From the NCBI GenBank assembly GCA_024583055.1, contig CP102145.1:558001-622000 (forward strand): a DNA stretch of 64,000 nt, in the 5' to 3' direction. This DNA comes from Streptococcus suis. GTDB lineage: Bacteria > Bacillota > Bacilli > Lactobacillales > Streptococcaceae. Shown in pieces: positions 28,308-38,592 of this stretch (position 1 is its first letter; each line of letters begins with the position of its first letter). The notes under the pieces were generated by a model. It saw only the letters and a program-made list of their open reading frames with translations. It did no database searches and was not told the DNA's origin. A program made the translations under genes and the position numbers.

Positions 28308-29924
28308 TTATTTTGTATTTTTCTTTTTGAACAAATAAACTGCGCTGGCAACTGCAGCAAGGCCCAGTAGGGCGTAAGGAAGGACATTCATAGAAGATGA
28401 TTTTTCCTCACTGGTCTCTTCTTTTTTCTCAGGCGTTGCTTCTGCTTCTAGAGTAGCAACACGCGCCTCCAAGTCCTTCTCAATCTCTTTCAGACGGGCA
28501 AAGGTTGTTTCCGCCCGCTTGATACTGGTTTCAGTGGCGTGCTTGCTTGCCTCTTCAGGATTTTCAGCTACCAGGGAAATGATTTCCTGGTTCAATACAT
28601 CCTGTTCCTTGATCCAGTCCGCTTCCAGACTCTTGACTTGGTCAATGACTTCCGTACCAAATTCATCTGGATATTGAGCTACCATATCGTTGATATGAGA
28701 AATAACCCAGTACCAAGAATCCGCACTGTATTCTGTGCTGGTGTCCTGATAGGCCTTATAGGTGTCTGTGATATTACCAAAATACGGTAGATAAGGTGCA
28801 TTGCGCGGACTTCCCATGGCTAACCACATAACTCCGCCACCGACTTCTACAGGCAATTCATCCTTGAGCTGGAAGATATGGGCCTCCATGACATTTTCAT
28901 TAGAAATCGGATAGGCATAGCCATCGACAGCATTCTTATTCTCAGGCTTGCCCTTACCGTCCAATTCCATTTGGTCCAGAGGTTTCAAATCCAAGCCTTC
29001 AAAACGGTTTCGCTGCAGGGCCATGGCATCTTCCAAGCCCAATTTTTTATCCGTCGTGTGCAATAATTCATAGTAATCATCTTCGTAGGTCACCTTGGAA
29101 TCCGGGTCCAATGACTTGATGCCTGAAAATGACCGCGAACGGTTGGCGTCTGATAGCGGTGGATTGTAGGATTGGGCAATATGAAACTGACTGTCCACTT
29201 CCTTGTAGGTACCTGCTTCTTCCGCCAAACCTTTGACATTGTCAGAAGTAATCACGCCCTCCTTATCCGAAAAATCAATATGACCTAGATAGAAGGTATT
29301 TGGAAAGACAGCAAACTTATCTGCTGGGAATTTGATGGCTACATACTGGTGACCAGACAAGATTTCCATATACCAGATGCCTTCCTTGTCCGCAAAGAGG
29401 ACAATATTCCCTTCTGCTGAGCCCTTTTCAGTCACAATTTTTGCGACCAGGTCTACAGCTTCACGGGCCGTTTTAGCATATTGGAGAACAATACTGGTCA
29501 TGGAAGATTCTGCCAATCCATCTTCTACATAGGGATCCAATTTTAGAATATCATCATTTGCCGTTGCAGAAACGGTCGCTGAAATTGACAGGCCATGTTC
29601 ATTAAAACCAGCCTCGTCGTAGACACCGTACTCCGGAGTAACATCGGGTACCGCTGTGTATTTGTGAGATACTGCTGGCAAAGGATAGGTAAAACCATTA
29701 GACTGGTCTTCCCACTTGGCCCCTTGCTCATTTTCCGTCCGTGGATAAACGCGGAAGGTCTTATTGTGATTTGGTTCCAGGTCTTCTGTCCGTCCATAAA
29801 GCCAGGAACCATCTGTGGTCAGGTCCTTACCGATGACAAAACCCGTACAGGCTGACACGATTGGCTGACCAATCCATATACTACTGCACAAAAGCAATAG
29901 TATAGCCGATAACTTTTTCTTCAT
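28308..29924 (-). CDS. Secreted, membrane-anchored C69 family dipeptidase
   Basis: 538 residues from MKKKLSAILLLLCSSIWIGQ; GGAGGAAATC before this ATG rejects the longer frame to 30026. A signal peptide ends at VSA, exposing CTGFVIGKDLTTDGSWLYGR: the Ntn-hydrolase nucleophile Cys becomes the mature N-terminus by signal cleavage alone. Ends with a coiled-coil region (about 440-505), SSSMNVLPYALLGLAAVASA helix and KKKNTK, so it is anchored by a C-terminal helix without an LPXTG motif. It likely trims peptides outside the membrane. It lies between arcH and argR and could supply arginine from peptides to the deiminase pathway (inference). Confidence 0.88.
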   Translation of the reverse strand: MKKKLSAILLLLCSSIWIGQPIVSACTGFVIGKDLTTDGSWLYGRTEDLEPNHNKTFRVYPRTENEQGAKWEDQSNGFTYPLPAVSHKYTAVPDVTPEYGVYDEAGFNEHGLSISATVSATANDDILKLDPYVEDGLAESSMTSIVLQYAKTAREAVDLVAKIVTEKGSAEGNIVLFADKEGIWYMEILSGHQYVAIKFPADKFAVFPNTFYLGHIDFSDKEGVITSDNVKGLAEEAGTYKEVDSQFHIAQSYNPPLSDANRSRSFSGIKSLDPDSKVTYEDDYYELLHTTDKKLGLEDAMALQRNRFEGLDLKPLDQMELDGKGKPENKNAVDGYAYPISNENVMEAHIFQLKDELPVEVGGGVMWLAMGSPRNAPYLPYFGNITDTYKAYQDTSTEYSADSWYWVISHINDMVAQYPDEFGTEVIDQVKSLEADWIKEQDVLNQEIISLVAENPEEASKHATETSIKRAETTFARLKEIEKDLEARVATLEAEATPEKKEETSEEKSSSMNVLPYALLGLAAVASAVYLFKKKNTK

Positions 29925-30059
29925 GATTTCCTCCATTCTGAAATCAGTGCAAAAAATAACCTGTATCCACATAGAGCCAGCAGACACAGGTTTTGATGAG
30001 AACACAATTTGGAAGTGGAATTCCAATCAGCTACTAGAAGCTGATACCTTTTCCAACTT

Positions 30060-31406
30060 CTATTGATCAGAACCTGCTAGACGATAGACCGCCTCAGCAT
30101 AGATTTCCATGGTCTTATACAAGTCTCCCAGGGGCATTCGTTCATTTTCTTGATGCTCAGTTTGTGGCGTTGATGGGAAGCAAGCCCCAAAGGCCACACA
30201 ATTTGGCATGGTCCGAGCGAAGGTTGCTCCTCCAGATGAGATGGGCTGACTGTCTAAATCACCTGTTTTTTCCTGATAAACAGCCATCAGCGTAGCCACA
30301 AGCTGGCTGTCCAGAGGGACATAAAGGGATGGGAGATAGTCAAATTCCTCATAGGTCAAACCCAAAGCTGCTGCCTTAACAGACAGAGTCTCCACCAGCT
30401 GGTCCTTATCTGCCATGACTGGAATACGAATATCCAGACGAATTTCAGACCGATGGGAATCGATGGTCAGGCCCGCAATATTGAAACTCAGAGCACCAGA
30501 CGGCTCATCACTTACATCTCCAAATAAGCCCTGAGCCGTCGCGTCCTCCCCAATCGTATTAGCAATGAAGTCCAAAGCTGGGTGCTGCTCAAACTTATCC
30601 AGAGCCTTGGCCAAGCGCACAATGGCATTGACACCCTGGGCCGCATCCTTGGCGTGTTTGGACAGACCGAGTACGACAACCCCGTCGTCATCCATTTCAT
30701 AATCAAAGCCCAATTGCTTCAACTCAGCAATAACGCTGGCCAGGAGATGGCCAGAATAGCAAGACTTTGCCGGTACGACATTGTAGGCCGTCCCAGCATC
30801 CAGGTGCAAATCTCCCTGACCTGGACCATGGAGTTTGGCCTGCAAGAGCCCCTTTTCAGCATAGGTTAGCGGGAAGGATGAATCCGGTGCAAAGCCCATT
30901 GTGGCCTCTTCTTCCAGCTGATTGTAGCGATGGAGACAACGCCAGAGCGTTTCCTCGTCCGTTCCGAAGATAAAACGCACACGTTTGGTAAAGGTCACAC
31001 CAGCATCCATCAGGGCCTTGACCGCAAAGAGCGCAGCCATGGATGGTCCCTTGTCATCCTGCACCCCCCGCCCAATCATGAGACCGTCCTTTATCACAGC
31101 CTCAAAAGGGGGCGTCTTCCACTTGGTCAGGTCACCAGCCGGCACCACATCCAAATGGCAGAGAATGGCTAAAAGTTCCTGACCCTGCCCCACCTCAGCA
31201 TAGCCGTAATATCCTGCCGGGTCCAGATAGGTTGAAAAGCCTAGCTGACGACAGAAGTCCAGGGTAAATTCTAAGGCATCCTGAATCGGTTGACCAAATG
31301 GTGTCTTGGTTTGATGTTCTTGTAAAATAGAGGGGAAGGCGACCAAATCTTGAATGGCCGCTAGACAAGCCTGCTTGTCTTCCTCTCTGATAAAATTCCT
31401 TGTCAC
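30060..31406 (-). CDS. arcH: M20 family dipeptidase (arc cluster peptidase ArcH)
   Basis: 448-residue cytosolic zinc dipeptidase. Metal-binding motifs: LLAILCHLDVVPAGD, GRGVQDDKGPSMAALFAVK and FGTDEETLWRC. Starts at a GTG with GGAGG 8 nt upstream. Gene-order match to the streptococcal arc cluster (after arcD) supports the ArcH name. It presumably hydrolyses arginine- or ornithine-containing dipeptides to feed ArcA; substrate not tested. Confidence 0.86.
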   Translation of the reverse strand: MTRNFIREEDKQACLAAIQDLVAFPSILQEHQTKTPFGQPIQDALEFTLDFCRQLGFSTYLDPAGYYGYAEVGQGQELLAILCHLDVVPAGDLTKWKTPPFEAVIKDGLMIGRGVQDDKGPSMAALFAVKALMDAGVTFTKRVRFIFGTDEETLWRCLHRYNQLEEEATMGFAPDSSFPLTYAEKGLLQAKLHGPGQGDLHLDAGTAYNVVPAKSCYSGHLLASVIAELKQLGFDYEMDDDGVVVLGLSKHAKDAAQGVNAIVRLAKALDKFEQHPALDFIANTIGEDATAQGLFGDVSDEPSGALSFNIAGLTIDSHRSEIRLDIRIPVMADKDQLVETLSVKAAALGLTYEEFDYLPSLYVPLDSQLVATLMAVYQEKTGDLDSQPISSGGATFARTMPNCVAFGACFPSTPQTEHQENERMPLGDLYKTMEIYAEAVYRLAGSDQ

Positions 31407-31471
31407 CTCAATACCTCCATTCTATCCGATAGTCGGAAAACATACATGGGTAGTTGTCTATATTGCCTAGT

Positions 31472-32974
31472 CTAGAAGAAGGTTGCTACTGCCAGAATGA
31501 GGATGGAAGCCACAATGATAGCAGCAATCAATTTACCAACGTATTTGTACCAGGTACCAATTTCGATACGTCCTAGAGCCAGGGCACCCATTACAATACC
31601 AGATGTCGGTGCTACCAGGTTAAGGACACCAGACGCTGCCTGGAAGGCTGTGATAATCAAGCTAGCAGGCACATTGACAAATTCGCCCAAAGGAGCCATG
31701 ATACCCATAGAAGCTCCTGCCAAACCTGAAGTTGATGGAATCAAGAAGGACATTGGCAGATAGAAGAGATAGGTCAGGATGATAAAGACTTGAGGAGATA
31801 GGCCTTGCAGACCAACTTCACCCCAGTTGAGGATGGTAGCTGTAATCATACCATCGTTCATAATGACCTGGATACCACGCGCCACCGCACAAATCAAGGC
31901 AACGCTGAGCAGGTCGGCTGCACCATTCAAGAAGGATTTGACCAGGCGTTCTTCTTCCATACCGTAGACAATACCAATCATAACACCGGCTACACCAAAG
32001 AGCATAGCGCCTTCTGGGAAGTACCACCATCCAAATGGATAGGTCGTAATCCCCACAATTTGACCAAGAACTGGAATGGAAATCAGCCATTCTTTGATAT
32101 CTGTAAAGAAATTCACGCCCAAGTCTTCCCAAGGAATGAAACTCAAAATCATGAATACAAAGGTTAGGAAGAAGAGGACCAGCACACGTTTTTGGGCAGG
32201 TGTCAAGGTATCATTGACCTCACGGTCTGCATTAACATTGAAATGCTCCATATCTGCTTCACGCTGGTTGTAGACCAGTGATTTGGCAGGATCCTTTTTC
32301 ACTTTTTCCGCATAAGATGCAACAAAGAACATGCCTAAACCAAGGATAACTATGAAAAATACAATCCGCCAGATCATACCATCTGCGATGGAAACCCCTG
32401 CTGCCGCTGATGCCACACCAGTCGCAAATGGGTTGACCGTTGAAGCCAAACAGCCAATCTGTGAACCCAAGAGTATAATGGCAACACCAGTCAGACTATC
32501 ATAGCCAACCGCCATCATAACCGGAATTAACAGAGGGAAGAAGGCCATGGTTTCCTCACCCATACCATAGGTCGAACCACCCAGGGCAAAGAGGAACATA
32601 AGGATGTAAATCAACCATTTTTCACGGCCCTTGAAGCGCTTCACGATAGAGGCAATCCCTACGTCCAGCGCTCCAGTTTCATTCACAACTCCCAGGAAAG
32701 CCCCCACCATCAAGATGAAGAAGGAGACATTAATGGCAGCTGATGTTGCTCCGTGGCCCAGCATAGCCCGAACCGGAGCCATAAAGACATCCCAAATACC
32801 CTGCGGATTTGAGTCCACAGCTTCATAGGTGCCTGTGATAAAGTTTCCCGCATCATCAACCTGATATTGACCCGCAGGAATAATCCAGGTCATCACTGCC
32901 ATCGCGGCAATAATGAGCATGAGTATAGTGTAAGATGAAGGCATTTTAAAGCCTTTTTTTACTTTTTCGCTCAT
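31472..32974 (-). CDS. arcD: Arginine/ornithine antiporter ArcD (YfcC family)
   Basis: 500 residues, about twelve hydrophobic segments, YfcC/C4-dicarboxylate carrier-like family (VMTWIIPAGQYQVDDAGNF, GGSTYGMGEETMAFFPLLIP, LLGSQIGCLASTVNPFATGV). In S. suis this protein type in the arc cluster is known as the arginine-ornithine exchanger. Exchange lets ATP from carbamoyl phosphate be gained without ion cost. A 315-bp gap to arcT upstream holds a MITE-like element. Confidence 0.88.
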   Translation of the reverse strand: MSEKVKKGFKMPSSYTILMLIIAAMAVMTWIIPAGQYQVDDAGNFITGTYEAVDSNPQGIWDVFMAPVRAMLGHGATSAAINVSFFILMVGAFLGVVNETGALDVGIASIVKRFKGREKWLIYILMFLFALGGSTYGMGEETMAFFPLLIPVMMAVGYDSLTGVAIILLGSQIGCLASTVNPFATGVASAAAGVSIADGMIWRIVFFIVILGLGMFFVASYAEKVKKDPAKSLVYNQREADMEHFNVNADREVNDTLTPAQKRVLVLFFLTFVFMILSFIPWEDLGVNFFTDIKEWLISIPVLGQIVGITTYPFGWWYFPEGAMLFGVAGVMIGIVYGMEEERLVKSFLNGAADLLSVALICAVARGIQVIMNDGMITATILNWGEVGLQGLSPQVFIILTYLFYLPMSFLIPSTSGLAGASMGIMAPLGEFVNVPASLIITAFQAASGVLNLVAPTSGIVMGALALGRIEIGTWYKYVGKLIAAIIVASILILAVATFF

Positions 32975-33030
32975 GGCAAAAAACCTCCTAATATATTTTT
33001 ACATGATTGTTTTTCACAGGAAAAACACTT

Positions 33031-33181
33031 AGAAGCTTTATTCACAAGCAAGGAACATTTAGACCAGAAAGTTTTTCTTATCAAGATAATTTCTTCAAGA
33101 ATACAAGATATTCTGAAAAACTAGGATGATTGACAGAAAACCAGTCATAGCCAAATGCACTGCTCTGTGAATACAGATTCC
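33031..33181. mobile_element. MITE-like element, copy 1 (degenerate), between arcT and arcD
   Basis: Left end AGAAGCTTTATTCACAAG and right end CTGTGAATACAGATTCC are inverted relatives of the family ends seen intact at 57980-58140. The interior keeps the CACAAG-AAGGAACATTT-type left border and the AATAC / TATTC hairpin region but has drifted. It fills most of the arcT-arcD gap, otherwise without a gene. No coding capacity. Confidence 0.65.
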
Positions 33182-33288
33182 TACATACAAATACACAGGC
33201 TGGAACAATCTTAGACTTAGAAAATAGATTTCTAAGCTAATCGCCAAGCCTTTTATCAAAAGAGGTTTGAGCAAGTAAATGAATAAAG

Positions 33289-34410
33289 TTAATCCAGGTC
33301 GTCAAACTGACGCAGGAAGGCAGACAGGCGCTTTAAGCCTTCTTGGAGAATCGACCGATGGGTGCAATAGCCCAGTCGCGCATAGCCCGGCATATCAAAG
33401 CGATTGCCCGGTACCAGCAAGACCCCCTCCTCCTGCAAGAGACGGAGACAGAAACTCTCCGTATCTTCTGGAATATCCAATCGAATAAAGGAAGTTGATA
33501 CCTGTTTTGGGAAGACCAGTTGCACATGGGGCTCATGCTCTACCCAATCCTGGAGAATCCGCAGATTGCCTTCTACCAGACGGCGATTGCGCTCCAGGAT
33601 GACTGCCTTATTTTTCAATACATGAGTCGCCAAGGCATCATCAATCACACCAGCACAAATCATGGTGTAATCTCGATATTTGCGGAACAAATCCGACAAT
33701 TCCTTGTTGGCTGCCACCCAACCGACCCGAATCCCAGGAATGGAATAGGTCTTAGACAGGCTATTGGTCGAAATGCCCTTTTCGTACAAATCAACGATAG
33801 CAGGCACATCCATCCCTTCTTCCAAGGGTTGATAGACCTCATCTGACAAGATATAGGCACCCACACTCCGAGCCAGTTCAACCACTTTCTCCAAAAAATC
33901 CCTGGTCATAACAGACCCCGTCGGATTGTTAGCATTATTGATACAAATCATCTTGGTATTTGGCCGAAGGAGGGACTTCAAGTCCTCCAAGTCAGGCAAC
34001 CAATCACGCTTCTCATCAATCCGCCACAAGTCTACCTCCGCCCCAAAAGAACGAGGAATATCATACAACTGTTGGTAGGACGGATAGAGAGAAATCACAT
34101 GATCTCCTGGCTGAATCAAGGCATAGATGGCCAAGTGGTTGGCCCCTGTCGCACCATTGGTCTGAAGAATCGAGTCGACACTGACTGTCTCGTATAACTT
34201 GGCAACTTCTTCCTTAAAGGCAGGTGAACCTTCTATCCAGCCGTAGTTCATCTTGGCTTGCAATAAATCCCCCATTACCGCCTGGCCATCTCCCAAAGCC
34301 AAGACCTCTTCCAAGGTCATTGAAGCAATCGAACTACCTGCAATATCATATTTGGCTTGAGTTTCCCACTCATTGAGCCATTCTTCTACACCAAAGGCTT
34401 GAATGTCCAT
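33289..34410 (-). CDS. arcT: Arc cluster aminotransferase ArcT
   Basis: 373-residue fold type I PLP aminotransferase from MDIQAFGVEEWLNEWETQAK, with GAGGGGAAG before the ATG; the longer frame to 34470 has no ribosome site. PLP lysine in STNSLSKTYSIPGIRVGWV; cofactor contacts in CINNANNPTGSVM and ILSDEVYQPL. Gene position between arcC and arcD supports the ArcT name; its substrate (ornithine, arginine or another amino acid) is unproven in this family. Confidence 0.85.
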   Translation of the reverse strand: MDIQAFGVEEWLNEWETQAKYDIAGSSIASMTLEEVLALGDGQAVMGDLLQAKMNYGWIEGSPAFKEEVAKLYETVSVDSILQTNGATGANHLAIYALIQPGDHVISLYPSYQQLYDIPRSFGAEVDLWRIDEKRDWLPDLEDLKSLLRPNTKMICINNANNPTGSVMTRDFLEKVVELARSVGAYILSDEVYQPLEEGMDVPAIVDLYEKGISTNSLSKTYSIPGIRVGWVAANKELSDLFRKYRDYTMICAGVIDDALATHVLKNKAVILERNRRLVEGNLRILQDWVEHEPHVQLVFPKQVSTSFIRLDIPEDTESFCLRLLQEEGVLLVPGNRFDMPGYARLGYCTHRSILQEGLKRLSAFLRQFDDLD

Positions 34411-34439
34411 CTTTCTTCCCCTCTTCTCTATCCAGAAGC

Positions 34440-34457
34440 TCGGACAAGTAGGTCCGA
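34440..34457 (-). other. Stem-loop between arcC and arcT
   Basis: Perfect 6-bp stem TCGGAC-aagtag-GTCCGA in the 140-bp arcC-arcT gap, without a strong T run. Possible mRNA processing or stabilising hairpin inside the arc transcript. Confidence 0.45.
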
Positions 34458-34549
34458 TTTCCAGAATCAATCCTTGTTATTATAACATAGTCCGAAATCA
34501 AGTCCTCACAATTACCCTTGGCTAGGCCCTCTTCCTTTTCATTTACTGC

Positions 34550-35497
34550 TTAACTTTTGACAATGATGGTGCCACTTTCTGATTCAATCAAGGCACCAAG
34601 ATTTTCAAGAGAGGTGATAACTGCCTGGGAGCTTGGCTTATGATTGACAAAGGCAATCGTCGCCTCTACCTTAGGCAGCATAGAACCTGGTGCAAATTGG
34701 CCTTGTTTGATGTATTCTTCCAATTCTGCCACCGTCACGCGCTCCAACTTCTCTTGATTTGGTTTGTTAAAGTTAACATAGACATAGTCCACACCTGTCA
34801 GAACGATAAAGAGATCTGCATCGACCAGTTCAGCCAGACATTGAGAGGCAAAATCCTTATCAATAACAGCCTCTACCCCTGTCAAGGTGCCATCAGCCTC
34901 CTCAATGACCGGAATACCACCACCACCTGCGGCAATAATCACTTCCCCCGCATCCAAGAGGGTACGGATGGTTCCGATTTCCTTGATACCAATTGGTTTT
35001 GGTGAGGCAACGACCTTGCGCCAACCACGACCAGCATCTTCCTTAAAGGTTGCTCCTGTTTTTTCCGCTTCAGCCTTGGCTTCCTCTTCTGTATAGAAGG
35101 GACCGATTGGCTTGGTCAGATTCTCAAAAGCAGGGTCTGCCTTGTCAACAATGACCTGGGTCACTACTGAAGCGACATCCTTCTTAATGCCTTCCTTGGC
35201 CAACTCATTTTCCAGGGCATTTTGCAACCAAAAGCCGATAGAGCCTTCGGTCATGGCCACCAGGCTATCCAGTGGAAAGGCAGGGTTTTTCTCAGAATCA
35301 GCCGCCAAATTTTGCAACAGCAGATTGCCTACCTGCGGACCATTTCCGTGTGTGATGATTAAGTCATCACCATTTTTTATCAACTTAACCAGGTGCTTGG
35401 CTGTGTCAACCAAGGCCTGCTTCTGGGCTTGGGCTGATGGATCGGATGATAGAATGGCATTTCCGCCCAAAGCCACGACAATTTTACGATTTGCCAT
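34550..35497 (-). CDS. arcC: Carbamate kinase
   Basis: Third step of the arginine deiminase pathway: carbamoyl phosphate plus ADP gives ATP, CO2 and ammonia. 315 residues. [15 protein letters not shown] at the N-terminus, [15 protein letters not shown], and the [20 protein letters not shown] and [15 protein letters not shown] regions are family signatures. Confidence 0.96.
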   Translation of the reverse strand: MANRKIVVALGGNAILSSDPSAQAQKQALVDTAKHLVKLIKNGDDLIITHGNGPQVGNLLLQNLAADSEKNPAFPLDSLVAMTEGSIGFWLQNALENELAKEGIKKDVASVVTQVIVDKADPAFENLTKPIGPFYTEEEAKAEAEKTGATFKEDAGRGWRKVVASPKPIGIKEIGTIRTLLDAGEVIIAAGGGGIPVIEEADGTLTGVEAVIDKDFASQCLAELVDADLFIVLTGVDYVYVNFNKPNQEKLERVTVAELEEYIKQGQFAPGSMLPKVEATIAFVNHKPSSQAVITSLENLGALIESESGTIIVKS

Positions 35498-35668
35498 AGA
35501 GCAAAATCACTCCTCTCTTTTATTTAGGAAACCGTTTTCACGATTCTCTTGAAGGGAGGACTGACTCGTCAAAAGCCAGCCCACCCACTGCTGCTGTCAT
35601 TTCATCAACCTACTTCTCAACCTCCAATATCTCGGAGATTGGCAAGCAAGCAATTTTATACTTCTATA

Positions 35669-36682
35669 TTACACTCTTGGCACAAATGGATCACCCAAGG
35701 TCGCAGCCATGACTGCTTTGATTGTGTGCATGCGGTTTTCAGCCTGGTCAAAATGACGAGCGTATTTGCTGCGAAAGACTTCGTCTGTCACTTCCATTTC
35801 TTCTACGCCGAATTTCTCAGCAACATCCTTGCCATAAACGGTATTGGTATCGTGGAAGGCAGGCAAGCAATGCAAGAAGATGAGATTTTCGTTGCCAGCT
35901 TTTTTCACCAAATCCATGTTAACTTGGTAAGGTTTGAGCATTTTCACACGTTCTTCAAACTTAGCTTCTTCACCCATAGACACCCAAACGTCCGTATAAA
36001 GGACATCTGCGCCCTTAACTGCTTCGTCCGCATCATCCGTAATCAGGATACGCGCGCCACTTTCCTTGGCAAATCCTTGCGCCAATTCCACGACTGTTTC
36101 ATCTGGGAAGAGTTCTTTTGGTGAGAAAATATGCACATTAACACCCAGAATAGCACCAGTCACCAAGAGAGAATTAGCAACATTATTGCGGCCATCGCCA
36201 CAGTAAACCAAAGTCACGCCTTCCAACTTACCGAAGTTTTCCTTGACGGTCAAATAATCGGCCAACATCTGTGTTGGATGCCAAGCATCGGTCAAGCCAT
36301 TCCAGACAGGTACGCCAGAGAATTCTGCCAATTCTTCGACCATTTTTTGGCTAAAGCCACGGAATTCAATCCCGTCAAACATCCGGCCCAAAACTTTTGC
36401 GGTGTCCTCAGTTGACTCTTTCTTGCCCAATTGAATGTCGTTGGCACCCAGATATTCTGGATGAGCACCCAGGTCAATGGAAGCTACTGTAAAGGCCGCA
36501 CGGGTACGAGTGGACGTTTTTTCAAACAAGAGAGCAATATTTTTCCCTTCCAAATAACGATGCGGAATATTGCGCTGTTTCAAATCCTTCAAGTGTGCCG
36601 CAAAATCAATCAACCATTCCAATTCTGCGCGTGTAAAATCTTTTTCTGCTAGGAAATGTCTTCCTTTGAAAATATTTGTCAT
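35669..36682 (-). CDS. arcB: Ornithine carbamoyltransferase, catabolic
   Basis: Phosphorolyses citrulline to ornithine and carbamoyl phosphate. 337 residues from [20 protein letters not shown]; upstream in-frame codons come from a MITE-like element and are not part of the protein. Carbamoyl phosphate-binding [12 protein letters not shown], then [20 protein letters not shown] and the ornithine-side [14 protein letters not shown]. About 130 bp separates it from the GNAT gene, almost all MITE-like sequence. Confidence 0.97.
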   Translation of the reverse strand: MTNIFKGRHFLAEKDFTRAELEWLIDFAAHLKDLKQRNIPHRYLEGKNIALLFEKTSTRTRAAFTVASIDLGAHPEYLGANDIQLGKKESTEDTAKVLGRMFDGIEFRGFSQKMVEELAEFSGVPVWNGLTDAWHPTQMLADYLTVKENFGKLEGVTLVYCGDGRNNVANSLLVTGAILGVNVHIFSPKELFPDETVVELAQGFAKESGARILITDDADEAVKGADVLYTDVWVSMGEEAKFEERVKMLKPYQVNMDLVKKAGNENLIFLHCLPAFHDTNTVYGKDVAEKFGVEEMEVTDEVFRSKYARHFDQAENRMHTIKAVMAATLGDPFVPRV

Positions 36683-36698
36683 TTGTCTTTCCTCTTCT

Positions 36699-36816
36699 AA
36701 AAAGCTGTATTCACAAGTGAGGTAAATGTAGATAAGAGATAGTTTTTTGCTGGAATACTGACTGTATTTCATAAAAACTGCCTTAGTTCAGGTGCCGAGC
36801 TGTGAATATAGATTCT
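36699..36816. mobile_element. MITE-like element, copy 2 (short form), between GNAT gene and arcB
   Basis: Ends AAAAGCTGTATTCACAAG and CTGTGAATATAGATTCT, inverted and matching the family. The interior keeps GGAATACTGACTGTATTTC and GCCGAGCTG but lacks about 40 bp present in copies 3 and 4. The right end supplies the stop codon of the GNAT gene (36815-36817), and the left end abuts the arcB ribosome site region. Confidence 0.8.
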
Positions 36817-37264
36817 AATAATTGTCTAATCGTTTTGACAGGGTCTGGCACCATTCCCCATCTTCCTGGTAAAGCACTGAACTGGCCACATATCCCAAAG
36901 ACTCATAAAAGGTCTTAGCCGTCAGCTCCGAATGGATATCCAAGTGGTGAATACCTGCCTCTCTGGCATAGTCTTCCAGGGCCATGATGATACTTCTAGC
37001 ATAGCCCCCCTTACCCCGATGACTGGCCAAGGTAGCAATCCGTGTCAACCGCGCTCTCCCTGAACCTATTGGAAGAAAGCGACCAGTTGAGACAGGTTCT
37101 TCATCAATCAAGAGATTCGCATAGACACGTCCTTCTTGATCATGGCTATCAAATTCATCTTCGAGATGAATCGAGCGCTCCAGGACAAAAACTTGGAATC
37201 GCACATAGATGGAACATGCCCGTTCCCAGGCCTGCGAGCCGACCACAAGTTTTTCATTCTTCAT
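36815..37264 (-). CDS. GNAT family N-acetyltransferase within the arc operon
   Basis: 149 residues from MKNEKLVVGSQAWERACSIY; the start is 1 bp after the arcA stop, so translation is coupled. Acetyl-CoA loop RIATLASHRGKGGYARSIIM, and HLDIHSELTAKTFYESLGY near the C-terminus, of the ElaA-like type. Its TAG stop lies in the end of a MITE-like element, so its last few residues may be altered compared with uninterrupted relatives. A GNAT gene between arcA and arcB is the S. suis arrangement. Substrate unknown. Confidence 0.85.
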   Translation of the reverse strand: MKNEKLVVGSQAWERACSIYVRFQVFVLERSIHLEDEFDSHDQEGRVYANLLIDEEPVSTGRFLPIGSGRARLTRIATLASHRGKGGYARSIIMALEDYAREAGIHHLDIHSELTAKTFYESLGYVASSVLYQEDGEWCQTLSKRLDNY

Positions 37265-37265
37265 C

Positions 37266-38495
37266 TTAAATATCTTCCCGCTCAAACGGCATTGACATAC
37301 AACGTGGACCACCACGACCACGAACCAATTCACTACCGCTGACCTTAATCAAGCGAAGTCCCTTGGATTCCAAAATCGCATTGGTGATGGTATTACGCTT
37401 GTAAACAACAACCACACCAGGTGCCACAGTCAAGGTATTGGAACCATCATTCCATTGCTCACGACCAGCAGCAACCAAGTCACCGCCACCGCAACGAATC
37501 AAATCAACCTTTTCAAGACCCAGATTGCTTGCCAATACTTCCGCTAAATCACCATGCTCTTCTTCGATGTGCAGGGTTTCATTTTCATAAGTCACAGAGA
37601 AGACACGCAGGGTTCCTTCAATCTCAGGGTGGATGGTAAATTTATCATAGTCCACCATGGTGAAGACCGTATCCAGGTGCATGAACTTACGGCTATTGGC
37701 AAATTCAAAGGCAATCACTTTCTTGAAGCCAACGCCACGTTCAAAGATATTGATGAGCAGTTTTTCAATCGAAGCCGCATCTGTCCGCTGAGAAATACCA
37801 ACCGCCAACAAGTCTTTAGACAAGACAAGCTCGTCACCACCCTCGATACGAGTGGTTTCATCACGATTGTAAACCAATGGCACCTTACCTGCATAGTCAG
37901 GATGGTAGGTGAAAATATATTTTCCATAAAGCGTTTCACGGTTACGAGTCTCCGCATACATGTGATTAAGAGACACCGCGTTACCAATAGTCGCAAATGG
38001 GTCACGAGTGAAATAAAGGTTTGGCATTGGATCAATGGCAAATGGATAGCTGGATTCTACCAAGTCTGTCAAACCAGTTTCTTCCTCAGGCATCGCTGGC
38101 AATTCACACTTCTGCACACCTGCCATGGTCTTTTCAATCAACTCACGATTGTCCTCAATCGCCAAGAGCAACTTGCGAATGGCTTTTTTGGTTGCACGTC
38201 CGCGGATATTTGCTTCATTCAGGTATTCATCAATGAATTGTTCCTTAACTTCTTGGCTAATCAAGGATTCCGCTGCCAATTGCTCCAGATAGAGAACCTC
38301 TACTCCTTCATCGCGCAGGGCTTGAGCAAAAGCATCGTGCTCCTTCTGAGCTTCTTCTAAGAATGGAATATCATCGAAGAGGAAGCGCTCCAAATAGTCC
38401 GGCATCAAGTTTTCAAGTTCCTTACCTGGCCGGTGCAACATAACTTTTTTCAGTTTACCAATCTCTGAAAAAACGTGAATGGGATGTGTAGACAT
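37266..38495 (-). CDS. arcA: Arginine deiminase
   Basis: First enzyme of the pathway: arginine to citrulline and ammonia, giving acid tolerance and energy. 409 residues from [20 protein letters not shown] with GGAGGTACTGAG before the ATG. Guanidine-binding [19 protein letters not shown], catalytic His in [11 protein letters not shown], and nucleophile Cys in [17 protein letters not shown] at the C-terminus. First gene of arcA-GNAT-arcB-arcC-arcT-arcD-arcH; a cre-like site lies upstream. Confidence 0.97.
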   Translation of the reverse strand: MSTHPIHVFSEIGKLKKVMLHRPGKELENLMPDYLERFLFDDIPFLEEAQKEHDAFAQALRDEGVEVLYLEQLAAESLISQEVKEQFIDEYLNEANIRGRATKKAIRKLLLAIEDNRELIEKTMAGVQKCELPAMPEEETGLTDLVESSYPFAIDPMPNLYFTRDPFATIGNAVSLNHMYAETRNRETLYGKYIFTYHPDYAGKVPLVYNRDETTRIEGGDELVLSKDLLAVGISQRTDAASIEKLLINIFERGVGFKKVIAFEFANSRKFMHLDTVFTMVDYDKFTIHPEIEGTLRVFSVTYENETLHIEEEHGDLAEVLASNLGLEKVDLIRCGGGDLVAAGREQWNDGSNTLTVAPGVVVVYKRNTITNAILESKGLRLIKVSGSELVRGRGGPRCMSMPFEREDI

Positions 38496-38577
38496 CTCAG
38501 TACCTCCTATTATATATTTTTTTCTTTGTGGCAAGGTTGAGTAAGTATTTCCTCGCCTGTTCACCTATACTTTATCA

Positions 38578-38592
38578 AAGAAAGCGGATGCA
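38578..38592. promoter_or_regulatory. cre-like CcpA site upstream of arcA
   Basis: AAGAAAGCGGATGCA fits the catabolite-responsive element WTGNAANCGNWNNCW except at position 2. It lies about 85 bp before the arcA ATG. Streptococcal arc operons are known to be repressed by glucose. Motif match only. Confidence 0.55.

Noticed and set aside
36683..36772. Thirty-codon N-terminal extension of arcB
   Set aside because: These codons come from the MITE-like element; the conserved OTC N-terminus begins at [10 protein letters not shown] with its own ribosome site.
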